DNA from: Ruegeria sp. HKCCD8929
GTDB lineage: Bacteria; Pseudomonadota; Alphaproteobacteria; Rhodobacterales; Rhodobacteraceae
DNA length: 49,711 nucleotides
Assembly: GCF_013031405.1 (NCBI RefSeq)
Contig: NZ_WPZY01000025.1
Location: 1 to 49,711, forward strand
Reading direction: 5' to 3'
Shown: positions 27,501 to 34,814 of the stretch, one piece after another
How the letters are laid out: each line of letters begins with the position of its first letter
How positions within the stretch are numbered: position 1 is the first letter of the stretch
Made by a program: the position numbers and the translations under genes
Notes under the pieces: model-generated
Told to the model about the DNA's origin: nothing
The model's database searches: none
What the model saw: only the letters and a program-made list of their open reading frames with translations

Positions 27501-29809
27501 ATCAGCCGCTTACGCATGTGGTCTGCCTGTGGCCGCTTGCCGCGCGCGACCCCGAGGATGCAGCTCTGATGATGCAGCGCCTTTCTGTGGCGTTGTCCAG
27601 AACCAACGGGCTGACCAAGGTGCGGATGCTCTGCGTCACGCGCCAGAGCCAGCCGGGGCGGGCGGATGGGACCAAGGAGGCAGCGGTCTCGCCCGTGCTG
27701 GCGCTGACGAAAGTGATCAATCAGGAGTTTTCGAATCTGCGCGGCACTTGCCTCGATATGGCGGCGTCCGATCTGACCAAACCCCGGGCAGCGCAATGCG
27801 CGGGGATCTTGCGCAACGAGTTGCGCGCGCCGGGTTTTGCAGCCTCGGTCGCCTATATCGGTGGCAAGCGGCATGTTCTGGGGTTCGGACCCGCCCGCCT
27901 CGATCCGGTCGAGACCTGCCCGCTTCTGCGCCAACAAGGCGTCTATGTGGTCACCGGTGGGCTGGGCAATATCGGGCTGGCGGTGGCCGAAATGCTGGCC
28001 AGCCGCTATCGGGCGCGGCTTGTGCTTGTGGGGCGTTTAGGGTTCCCGGCTAAGGAGGAATGGCCGGATCTTGCGGTGAGCAAGGACGAGTTCGACGCCA
28101 CCGCGAAACTGGCGCGGCGGTTGCTGGAGATCGACAAGGCAGGGCAGGTCATGACCGTTGCGGCGGATGTGGCCGATGCGGAGGCTCTGCGCGTGGCACT
28201 GGGGCGGGCTGAGGAGTTTGGGCCAATCAACGGTGTTTTCCATCTGGCCGGGAACGTGTCCGAGGGGTTTGGCCCGCTGAAAGATCTGACCGAGGCGGAG
28301 TTGCACCGGCAGTTCTTGCCCAAGATCGGCGGCGTGCAGGCATTGGCCGAGGCGCTTGCGGGGAAGGAGCCGGATTTCGTGATGCTGGGCTCGTCGCTGT
28401 CGGCGGTGCTGGGGGGCCTGAACCTTGGGTATTATGCGGCGGCGAACCAGTTCCTCGACAGTTTCGCAGCGTCGCAACGTCCAAAGTCAAAGACACGCTG
28501 GATGACGGTCAACTGGGATCAATGGGCCTTTGCCGGGCAGCAGCACGGTGAGAACGCGATCTCTCCGGCGCATGGGGCCGAGGCCTTGGAGCGGCTGATG
28601 TGCCTTGAGGCCGATCAGGTGGTGATCTCGACCACGCCGCTGAAAAAGCGGCTGGCGGAATGGGTGGATTTCACGGCGACGCCCGAGGCAACGGAGAAAG
28701 CCGCAGGCCACAGCCGGCCGAACCTGTCGAACCCGTTCGAGGCGCCGAAAAACGATATGGAGAAGATTCTGGCGGAGATCTGGGAGGATCTGCTGGGCCT
28801 CAGCCCCGTCGGCATCCACGACAAGTTCTTTGAGTTGGGCGGGCACTCGCTGCTGGCCATCGAGATGACGATGAAGATCGAGGAACAGCTGGGGCATGCT
28901 ATGGAAGTCGGGCAGATCTTCGACACGCCGACGATTGCGGGTCTGGCGCCGCTGATCGAGGCCGAGGTGCAGAGCGGAACGGCCCCGAAGACACAACCCG
29001 CTGTACCCGCGCCGGAGCAACCCGAACCAGAGCTTGATCTGGACGGCACCAAGCAGAGTTTTCAGGACATGTATGACGGCGTCACCCGGCAGCTGGACGG
29101 CTCGGCCTTTGGGGCGTTCGCGCATTTCCTGAACTACGGATATGTGCTCAATGGCGCGCCGGAGGCGTCGTCGGTGCGGCTCGACGACAAGATGCTGAAC
29201 CGCAACTCGGTCAAGCTGGCGCTGGAGGTGATCGGGGCCTATCCGGTCGCGGGCAAAACCCTGCTGGATGTCGGTTGCGGGCGCGGCGGGACGGCGCGGA
29301 CGCTGGTCGAGTTCTTCGACCCGGAGGCGGTCACCGGGCTGGACTTGTCGGGCGCGGCCATCGAGTTCTGCCGCAAGACCCATACGGATGCGCGGCTGCG
29401 TTTCGTGCAGGGCGATGCCGAGGACCTGCCGTTTGACGACGCCAGCTTCGATGCGGTGACCAATATTGAATCCTCGCACACCTACCCCGCGATCCAGCGG
29501 TTCTATGCCTCGGTGAAACGGGTGCTGAAACCGGGCGGGCATTTCCTTTACACCGATCTCATGCCGGTAGGTAAAATGCACCAATGCATGGAGCTGTTGC
29601 GGGAGCTGGGGTTCGAACTGCAACAGGACCGGGACATCACGCCAAATGTCCTGCTGTCTTGCGATGAAATAGCGGCCTCGCGGCTTGGGGCGTTCGAGGG
29701 GGATCAGGCGGGGTGGAGCAACTTTCTGGCCGCGCCTGGATCGGCGGTTTACGAGTCGATGAAATCCGGCGAGTGGACCTATCGCATCCTGACGCTGACG
29801 GTTACGTGA
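24518..29809 (+). CDS. Single-module type I polyketide synthase, KS-AT-KR-ACP-MT
   Basis: 1763-aa megaenzyme. KS about 15-440 with catalytic C184 (TSCSTS), H320 (EAHGT) and H360 (GNVGH). AT about 540-840 with S634 (GHSIGEY) and HAFHS near 730, the malonyl-CoA-type signature. KR with NADPH site TGGLGNIG near 1145 and catalytic Y1306 (YAAAN). The KR lacks the LDD motif of B-type KRs. ACP with phosphopantetheine Ser S1444 (GGHSLL). After it, about residues 1530-1763, an AdoMet methyltransferase with LDVGCGRGG near 1582, resembling McyJ/phthiotriol-type O-methyltransferases. No DH, ER or TE domain. No phosphopantetheinyl transferase is in the window. Product unknown, probably a beta-hydroxyacyl or methylated polyketide. 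Confidence 0.93.
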   Translation: MNKARISNRPDDGAIAIIGMQGRFPGAADVETLWTNLKNGVEAVSTLTEEQMQGAGVPKDVYSLPNYVKAATILDDVDKFDAEFFGFSPRDAELTDPQHRLFLECAWHSLEDAGYVPNTYEGDIGVFGGCELSGYLYLINRNLDRLGFLDGMQLMITNDKDYMATQVAYKLNLTGPAITVQTSCSTSLVAICLACQSLIEGSCDIALAGGVTVKVPQRRGYLFTPGGILSPDGHCRPFDAAAQGTIVGSGVGLVVLKRLNAALRDGDRIRAVIRGFGHNNDGANKVSYAAPSAEGQARAIETAYEMAGVEPRSVGYIEAHGTATMLGDPIEVSALTRVFRKQTPDRQFCALGSIKGNVGHLSCAAGAAGLIKAALVVERGEIPPNAHFNVPAPGIDFASGPFYVNRDLTFWNGNGGPRRAGVSSFGVGGTNAHVILEEPPRQAGSGPGRKRQLLVMSARSKAALERLSQVYARRMLGATGTEFADIAYTARIGRARFAHRRFVVGDSDNPAGTALALLSRNPDRLRTFQSAGEDRPVVFMFSGQGAQYPGMGRDLYAQEPVFRDAFDTCRKAFRGETGVDLKPIVFPAKSRAKEVAEKLRQTEITQPALFSVEYALAQLWMSWGVTPQAMIGHSIGEYVAATLAGVMSLPDAARLVARRGALMASCPRGTMLAIPKRETDVRPLLPPDIAVAAVNAPGMTVVAGPTPSVERLVERLEKQRIVPTRLRTSHAFHSAMMDPILDPFIDAFEGITLNAPTIDVISNLTGEVLTAEAATDPAYWALHLRSTVRFADCVRTCLKTPEAVLLEVGPGRSLCNLAGLQVGSAGENAVLASMDSKAGKVDEGDLLTECLGQLWAHGARIDWDRFHAGEVRRRVSLPGYPFERDSYWVDGAEDPSIPAAAARQAMAHWAYLPKWKAADLPDDLPALPKGARVLILSDNGPAAAGLETGLREDGVHTVMVRSGKRFTARSDRGFTLNPSNPKHITRLFEAIAETDQPLTHVVCLWPLAARDPEDAALMMQRLSVALSRTNGLTKVRMLCVTRQSQPGRADGTKEAAVSPVLALTKVINQEFSNLRGTCLDMAASDLTKPRAAQCAGILRNELRAPGFAASVAYIGGKRHVLGFGPARLDPVETCPLLRQQGVYVVTGGLGNIGLAVAEMLASRYRARLVLVGRLGFPAKEEWPDLAVSKDEFDATAKLARRLLEIDKAGQVMTVAADVADAEALRVALGRAEEFGPINGVFHLAGNVSEGFGPLKDLTEAELHRQFLPKIGGVQALAEALAGKEPDFVMLGSSLSAVLGGLNLGYYAAANQFLDSFAASQRPKSKTRWMTVNWDQWAFAGQQHGENAISPAHGAEALERLMCLEADQVVISTTPLKKRLAEWVDFTATPEATEKAAGHSRPNLSNPFEAPKNDMEKILAEIWEDLLGLSPVGIHDKFFELGGHSLLAIEMTMKIEEQLGHAMEVGQIFDTPTIAGLAPLIEAEVQSGTAPKTQPAVPAPEQPEPELDLDGTKQSFQDMYDGVTRQLDGSAFGAFAHFLNYGYVLNGAPEASSVRLDDKMLNRNSVKLALEVIGAYPVAGKTLLDVGCGRGGTARTLVEFFDPEAVTGLDLSGAAIEFCRKTHTDARLRFVQGDAEDLPFDDASFDAVTNIESSHTYPAIQRFYASVKRVLKPGGHFLYTDLMPVGKMHQCMELLRELGFELQQDRDITPNVLLSCDEIAASRLGAFEGDQAGWSNFLAAPGSAVYESMKSGEWTYRILTLTVT

Positions 29810-30593
29810 CCTCGATCTGCATCGAGATCAGCTGGTCGCGCCCATTGCCCAGCCCCACGATCACCAGCGCGCTGGAATAGGTGCTGCCCGCCTCATAAAG
29901 CTCGGCATCGAGCGGGACATGCACGGTGACGGTCTGCTTCTGACCGGGCGCGAGGTTCAAGAGGTCGGGAATGATGTCGACCATGGCGCCGTCCAGGCTG
30001 TTCCCGTCGGCGTCCAATATGGGCGTCGGGGACACCCGGGGGCTGACGCTGGTGGCCAGGCTGTTTTCCACGTCGAAACTGGTGGCGAGCGTTGATCCGG
30101 CCTCTCCCCGCAGGATCAGGCCGTTGCTCTGCTGCGGCTCTTCGACCGAGGGTTCTTTCAATCCCTTGTGTTGCAGGAAAAAGAACAGCTCATCGGTGTA
30201 GCGTTTGGAGAGAGCCTGCGCCGAGGCGGCGTATCGGATGGCGAGTTGCAGCCCTTCCTGCGCGATTTCCGCGCCGCGGGTTTCGGTGAACTCGCGGTAT
30301 AGATCCGCCAGTTCGGGGCGATAGCCCTGTTCCGACAGCCGCTGATACTGCGCACCCGCATCGGTGTATTGCCGGGTGAAGGCGTCGTAGATGCTCTGGA
30401 GCTGGCGGTAGCTGTCTTCCATCGCGGCGTTGAGGTCGGGTTTCGGCGGCGGTGTGTGCGGGGGCATTTCCGGCGCCGCGGGCGCTTCGGTCGGCGGTGG
30501 CGTGGGTGCGGCTGTTTTGCGCGCCTTGGCCGCCGGGCGTTTGGCACGGGTTGTGGTCGTCTTTTTGGACTGCTTTCGTGGTGTCCGGGCCAT
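29802..30593 (-). CDS. Pro/Lys-rich, helical and beta-domain protein, function unknown
   Basis: 263 aa from the ATG at 30593 with GGGGGG upstream. Three parts: a basic Lys/Pro/Ala-rich N-terminus (about residues 1-55, cytosolic, nucleic-acid- or surface-binding in style), a helical middle (YRQLQSIYDAFTRQYTDAG... to about 150), and a C-terminal beta-sandwich-like half (GSTLATSFDVENSLATSV, LAPGQKQTVTVHVPLDAELYEAGSTY). It converges on the PKS with stop codons overlapping by 8 bp; both proteins end in Val-Thr. Beta-domain style recalls the Ig-like protein at 22056-22835. Function unknown. Confidence 0.68.
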   Translation of the reverse strand: MARTPRKQSKKTTTTRAKRPAAKARKTAAPTPPPTEAPAAPEMPPHTPPPKPDLNAAMEDSYRQLQSIYDAFTRQYTDAGAQYQRLSEQGYRPELADLYREFTETRGAEIAQEGLQLAIRYAASAQALSKRYTDELFFFLQHKGLKEPSVEEPQQSNGLILRGEAGSTLATSFDVENSLATSVSPRVSPTPILDADGNSLDGAMVDIIPDLLNLAPGQKQTVTVHVPLDAELYEAGSTYSSALVIVGLGNGRDQLISMQIEVT

Positions 30594-30647
30594 GGGTGCC
30601 CCCCGTTGAATGGCTAAACGCAATACCGGCCAATAGTATATCAAACC

Positions 30648-31763
30648 TCAGGAAATCGCTACGGCGACGTCCTGTTCGCGGCGAAGCGCCGCCTGATGCC
30701 AGGTGCCCAAGAGGGCGATGAAACCCGCCAGATTGGCCGTGCTCGCGGCCTGCGCGCGCCCGTGCGTGGCGGCGGAAAGGCCCCGATGTAGCGCCAGCGT
30801 GCCGTAGCGCTCGGCGACCTGTTGGATCAGGGCGGGCTGGCTGTAGGCGAGCGATAGGTGCCGGGGTTCCCACACGGTGTTGAAGTACAGAACCGCGTCC
30901 AGCTCATCGGCAAATTCCAGCAGTTCGGGCAGTTCCTGCCAGTTGGTGGTCATCATGCAGGCGGAGATGCCGAACGACCGGCCATGGTGGCGGGAGTAAT
31001 CCGCCATCCAGCGGGTATTGGCGATCACCGCGTCATAATCCGCGTTGCGGCGGATCGAGGCGTAGGTGGCGGGGTGCACGCTGTCGAGCGACACGCCCAG
31101 ATGGAAATTTCCACGCTCCAGAAAGTCGTGGACGCGGTCGGAGAGGATCGAGGCGTTGGTCTGCACCATGATCTCGCACTCGGGGTTCAGGGCGATCAGA
31201 CGGTCCCAGATCCGGTAGTAGAGCCGCATCAGAAAAGGCTCTCCGCCATAGAATGTTGTGCCTTCGAGATGGGGAATGAAGTCTTCGAGCTGGTTGACAA
31301 AGGCGGCGTCATAGACGTTCCGCTTGGCGGGCAGCCGGTCGCGATATCGGCGGATGCGCGAGGACAGATCGCCGTTGCACATGATGCATTCGAGGTTGCA
31401 GGTGTTGTGCAGCTCAAAGGAAAACGAGGTCGGATGGTCCGGATCGACCGACCAGCGGTCGGAGTGCTGCGCCACCACGGCGCCGTAGTTGCCGACCTCG
31501 ATCTGAGAGCCGCAGCCGACACAGCCGCCGGAAAGATCGTTTGCCGCGATGCTCTGGCACAGGGAGTGGCGCGGCCGCCCCTGCCAGATCTCACGGATGG
31601 TGTTTTTGGGGTAGCGGCCCAGAACCGTCTCGCGGTTGTAGCAGCAGCTTGTCACCTTGCCGTCGGTGCCGAAGAACAGGCTGGTCGAGGGGCTGTAGCA
31701 CAGGTGCTCACGCGGGCCGCACCGGCGTTGCAGGTTGTAGAGATATATCTGGAGGGCGTTCAA
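30648..31763 (-). CDS. Radical SAM enzyme with N-terminal SPASM-like cysteine domain
   Basis: 371-aa radical SAM protein. The AdoMet iron-sulfur motif is C122-x3-C126-x2-C129 (TCNLECIMCN), with FYGGEPFL for methionine-carboxylate/AdoMet contact. Seven further cysteines lie N-terminal (C15, C22, C40, C41, C69, C81, C84) in the order expected of a SPASM/twitch auxiliary cluster, normally C-terminal, here permuted. The start is TTG at 31763, supported by GGGAGG five bases before it; no early ATG exists. It lies 54 bp before the neighbouring unknown gene in the same direction. Peptide or protein modification is typical of SPASM enzymes; the substrate is unknown. Confidence 0.82.
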   Translation of the reverse strand: MNALQIYLYNLQRRCGPREHLCYSPSTSLFFGTDGKVTSCCYNRETVLGRYPKNTIREIWQGRPRHSLCQSIAANDLSGGCVGCGSQIEVGNYGAVVAQHSDRWSVDPDHPTSFSFELHNTCNLECIMCNGDLSSRIRRYRDRLPAKRNVYDAAFVNQLEDFIPHLEGTTFYGGEPFLMRLYYRIWDRLIALNPECEIMVQTNASILSDRVHDFLERGNFHLGVSLDSVHPATYASIRRNADYDAVIANTRWMADYSRHHGRSFGISACMMTTNWQELPELLEFADELDAVLYFNTVWEPRHLSLAYSQPALIQQVAERYGTLALHRGLSAATHGRAQAASTANLAGFIALLGTWHQAALRREQDVAVAIS

Positions 31764-31783
31764 CAGGTCCTCCCGTCCCGGGC

Positions 31784-31828
31784 CCCGTGCCGATGCAGCC
31801 TAGCACACTGGTGGGCTGTTGGCACGGG
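31784..31828. repeat. Inverted repeat before the radical SAM gene
   Basis: Perfect 8-bp arms CCCGTGCC (31784-31791) and GGCACGGG (31821-31828) around a 29-base loop lie in the 89-bp gap between the FAH hydrolase stop and the radical SAM start. No T-run follows, so a terminator is unproven; it may mark the boundary between the fucose operon and the radical SAM transcript. Confidence 0.4.
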
Positions 31829-31852
31829 CAGGGCTTAGGGGACCCGCTGGCG

Positions 31853-32710
31853 TCAGTTGGCGCGGCGCACGGTCTGGGTCTGGACGCCGAGACCCTCGAT
31901 CCCCAGCCGCATGACCTCGCCACCTTTCAGATAGACCGGCGGTTTTTGCCCCATTCCTACGCCGGGCGGGGTGCCGGTTGAGATGATGTCGCCGGGCTGA
32001 AGGCTCATGAATTGGCTGCAATAGGCGATCAGGTGCGGCACCTTGTAGACCATGGTGGCGGTCGATCCGTCCTGATAGCGGTGCCCGTCCACCTCAAGCC
32101 ACATGGGCAGGGCATCATAGTCGCCCACCTCGTCCGGGGTGACCAGCCAGGGGCCGGTGGGGCCAAAGGTATCGTTGCCCTTGCCCTTGTCCCAGGTGCC
32201 CGCGCGGTTCAGTTGAAAGTCGCGTTCGGACACGTCGTTGACCACGCAGAAGCCCGCCACGTGGCCCAGTGCATCCGCCTCGTCGATGTAGCGGCCACCC
32301 TTGCCGATCACCACGCCCAGTTCGACCTCCCAATCGGTTTTTTCGGAGCCGCGCGGGATTTCGACGTCATCGTCGGGGCCGGTGATGGCCGAGGTCCATT
32401 TGCCGAAGATCACCGGCTCGGGCGGGATGTCCATGCCCGCCTCGGCGGCGTGATCGGCATAGTTGAGGCCGATGCAGATGAACTTGCCCACCTGACCGAC
32501 GCAAGGCCCCAGCCGCAGGTCCTGTTGCGGGGCGCCGTCGACCACCGGCAGCGCCGCCGGATCCAGCGCGCTGAGCCGGGCGATGCTGTCGGGCAGCAGC
32601 GCCGCGCCCGCGATGTCGGGCACATGGGCCGACAGGTCGCGCACCTGTCCGTCGTCATCCAGCAATCCCGGTTTTTCGGCACCGGCGGGCCCGTAGCGCA
32701 GCAGTTTCAT
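31853..32710 (-). CDS. FAH-family 2,4-diketo-3-deoxy-L-fuconate hydrolase
   Basis: 285-aa fumarylacetoacetate hydrolase-fold enzyme with metal ligands in DWEVELG (E128, E130) and NDVSERDFQ (D159), and GLNYADHAAE before them. In the oxidative fucose/rhamnose route this family cleaves the diketo acid to pyruvate and L-lactate. It is the last gene of the leftward fucose operon, 68 bp after the sugar-binding protein. Substrate is inferred from the surrounding pathway; the related 2,4-diketo-3-deoxyrhamnonate is an alternative. Confidence 0.85.
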   Translation of the reverse strand: MKLLRYGPAGAEKPGLLDDDGQVRDLSAHVPDIAGAALLPDSIARLSALDPAALPVVDGAPQQDLRLGPCVGQVGKFICIGLNYADHAAEAGMDIPPEPVIFGKWTSAITGPDDDVEIPRGSEKTDWEVELGVVIGKGGRYIDEADALGHVAGFCVVNDVSERDFQLNRAGTWDKGKGNDTFGPTGPWLVTPDEVGDYDALPMWLEVDGHRYQDGSTATMVYKVPHLIAYCSQFMSLQPGDIISTGTPPGVGMGQKPPVYLKGGEVMRLGIEGLGVQTQTVRRAN

Positions 32711-32778
32711 CCAGTCTGTCCCTGTTCATGAATCGGCCCGGCACACACCTGCCGGGCCAAGGGTTACCCTGCCTGCGT

Positions 32779-33723
32779 TCAATCGTACAGAACGGCGGCA
32801 ATTTTAGGGTCGTCGATATTCGACGCATCGTAATAGTAGAAGCCGGTATCGATCAGCGCCGGGACCTCTTCGCCCTTCACCGCTGCCACGGCGGCCTTGA
32901 CGGTTTCATAGCCGATGCCGACCGGGTTCTGCGTGATCGCGCCCGCCATCAGGCCGCTCTTGATCGCGTCCTTCTGGGCCTTGCCGCTGTCGTAGCCAAT
33001 GATCGTCAGCCCGGTGGTGCCAAGCTCCTGCACGCCGTTCACCACGCCGATGGCCGAGCCCTCGTTGGTGCCGAAGATGCCCTTGAGGTCCGGATTCGCG
33101 GTCAGGATCGCCTTGGTGACCTCGGTCGATTTCAGATGGTCGCCCTGACCGTACTGGACCGTCACCACCTCGATATCGGGGTATTTCTCGGCGATGCGGT
33201 TCACGAACCCGTCGCGGCGGTCGATGCCGGTGCGGCTGGTCTGGTCGTGGGCAACAACGGCGACCTTTCCGGTGCCCCCGATCAGCTCAGCCATCTTGTC
33301 GGCGGCCAGCGATGCGGCGGCGAGGTTATCGGTGGTGGCGGTCGAGACGGGGATGTCGCTGTCGACGCCGCTGTCGAAGGCGATGACGGGAATGCCCGCG
33401 TCACTAGCCTGACGCAGCAGCGGGATCGCCGCCTGGCTGTCCAGCGCGGCAAAGCCGATGGCGGCAGGCTTGTTGGCCAGCGCGGCGGCCAGCATGTCGA
33501 TCTGGCGGTCCACCATGGTCTCGTTATCGGGGCCTTCGAAGGTGATGCGGATCCCCATCTCGTCAGCGGCCTGTTCGGCGCCGAGCTTGACCGCCTGCCA
33601 GAACTGGTGCTGGAACCCTTTCGACACCAGCGGCACATAGAGATCCTCCGCCGAGGCGGTTGTGGCGGGGGCGGCCAGCGCCAATGCGCCAATGGCCCCC
33701 AAAATGAAACGACGTGAAAGCAT
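32779..33723 (-). CDS. Sugar ABC transporter periplasmic binding protein (Peripla_BP_4)
   Basis: 314-aa RbsB-type binding protein. A signal peptide LSRRFILGAIGALALAAPATTASA (residues about 2-25) ends before EDLY. The start at 33723 is fixed by GGAGGAGAAGAA; the open frame upstream lies in the intergenic gap. Internal GKVAVVAHDQTSRTG and PDLKGIFGTNEGSAIG are typical of the ribose/galactose-binding fold. It delivers sugar, probably L-fucose, to the permease encoded 80 bp upstream. Confidence 0.88.
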   Translation of the reverse strand: MLSRRFILGAIGALALAAPATTASAEDLYVPLVSKGFQHQFWQAVKLGAEQAADEMGIRITFEGPDNETMVDRQIDMLAAALANKPAAIGFAALDSQAAIPLLRQASDAGIPVIAFDSGVDSDIPVSTATTDNLAAASLAADKMAELIGGTGKVAVVAHDQTSRTGIDRRDGFVNRIAEKYPDIEVVTVQYGQGDHLKSTEVTKAILTANPDLKGIFGTNEGSAIGVVNGVQELGTTGLTIIGYDSGKAQKDAIKSGLMAGAITQNPVGIGYETVKAAVAAVKGEEVPALIDTGFYYYDASNIDDPKIAAVLYD

Positions 33724-33803
33724 TTCTTCTCCTCCTGTTGGATGCTCGGATCGGTTGCCTGCCGGTTCGGAACGTCCCCCGTTCTCTTGTTCAGTTGGCC
33801 CGT

Positions 33804-34811
33804 TCAATTGGTTTGTCGGCGGCGGACCATGTCCGCGTAGACCGCCAGAATGATGATCGCGCCGGTGACCACGGTCTGCCATTCCTGCGCCACGGACAGC
33901 ACCCGCAGGCCGTTGGTCAGCACCGCCATGATCAGCGCGCCGATCAGGGTGCCCAGAATGGTGCCGCGCCCACCCGAGAGCGACGTGCCGCCGATCACCA
34001 CGGCGGCAATCGCCTCAAGCTCGTATCCCAGCCCCAGCGCCGGTTGCGCCGAGTTCAGGCGCGAGGCGATCAAGATGCCGGCGATGCCGCAGATGCCGCC
34101 CGCCAGCGCGTAGATCCCCATCTTCCACGCGTCGGTGTTTACGCCCGAGAGGCGCACCGCCTCTTCGTTCGAGCCCAGCGCAAAGGTGTAGCGGCCCAGC
34201 ACGGTGCGGCCCAGAATATAGGAGGCCGAGAGCGCCACCAGAAACAGGATCAGTACCCCGTTGGGGATGGGCAGCGCCGGGATGATCTCTCCGATCAGCG
34301 AACCGCGCGAGATCTGGTCGAAGCCGGGGGTGTCGTTGAAATAGATCGGGCGCGTGCCGGAAATGACCAGCGACAGCCCCTTGAGGATCAGCATCATGCC
34401 AAGGGTGGCGATAAAGGGCGGGATCTTCATCTTGGCCACGAATGTGCCTGAGCAAAGGCCGCAGAACGCGCCTGCCCCGATGGCTGCCGCCACGCCCAGC
34501 GGCAGGGGCATCCCGGCATAGGTCAGCACAACCCCGGCGATCACCGCGCAGAAGGTCATCAGCGTGCCCACCGACAGGTCGATGCCGCCGGTGATGATCA
34601 CGAGTGTTGCCGCCACCGCCAGCACGCCATTCACGGATGTCGCCTGCAGGATGGCGATCATGTTCGAGGTTTGCATGAAATTCGGGGACGCGATGGAAAA
34701 CCCGATCAGCAGCGCGATCAGGCTGGCGAAAGCCAGCAGTTTCTGATGCGCGCCGGTATCCACCAGATGCGAAAGCAGGGTCTTCGATTTGGTCTCGGTC
34801 GCCGATGTCAT
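33804..34811 (-). CDS. Sugar ABC transporter permease (RbsC-type)
   Basis: 335-aa CUT2-family permease with eight to ten hydrophobic segments. It has LVIITGGIDLSVGTLM near residue 75 and AAVVIGGTSLSGGRGTILGTLIGA near 260, both signatures of RbsC/MglC-like permeases. It starts 3 bp after the ATPase stop, so the two are translationally coupled. It works with the two-domain ATPase and the binding protein. Confidence 0.92.
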   Translation of the reverse strand: MTSATETKSKTLLSHLVDTGAHQKLLAFASLIALLIGFSIASPNFMQTSNMIAILQATSVNGVLAVAATLVIITGGIDLSVGTLMTFCAVIAGVVLTYAGMPLPLGVAAAIGAGAFCGLCSGTFVAKMKIPPFIATLGMMLILKGLSLVISGTRPIYFNDTPGFDQISRGSLIGEIIPALPIPNGVLILFLVALSASYILGRTVLGRYTFALGSNEEAVRLSGVNTDAWKMGIYALAGGICGIAGILIASRLNSAQPALGLGYELEAIAAVVIGGTSLSGGRGTILGTLIGALIMAVLTNGLRVLSVAQEWQTVVTGAIIILAVYADMVRRRQTN

Positions 34812-34814
34812 GGT

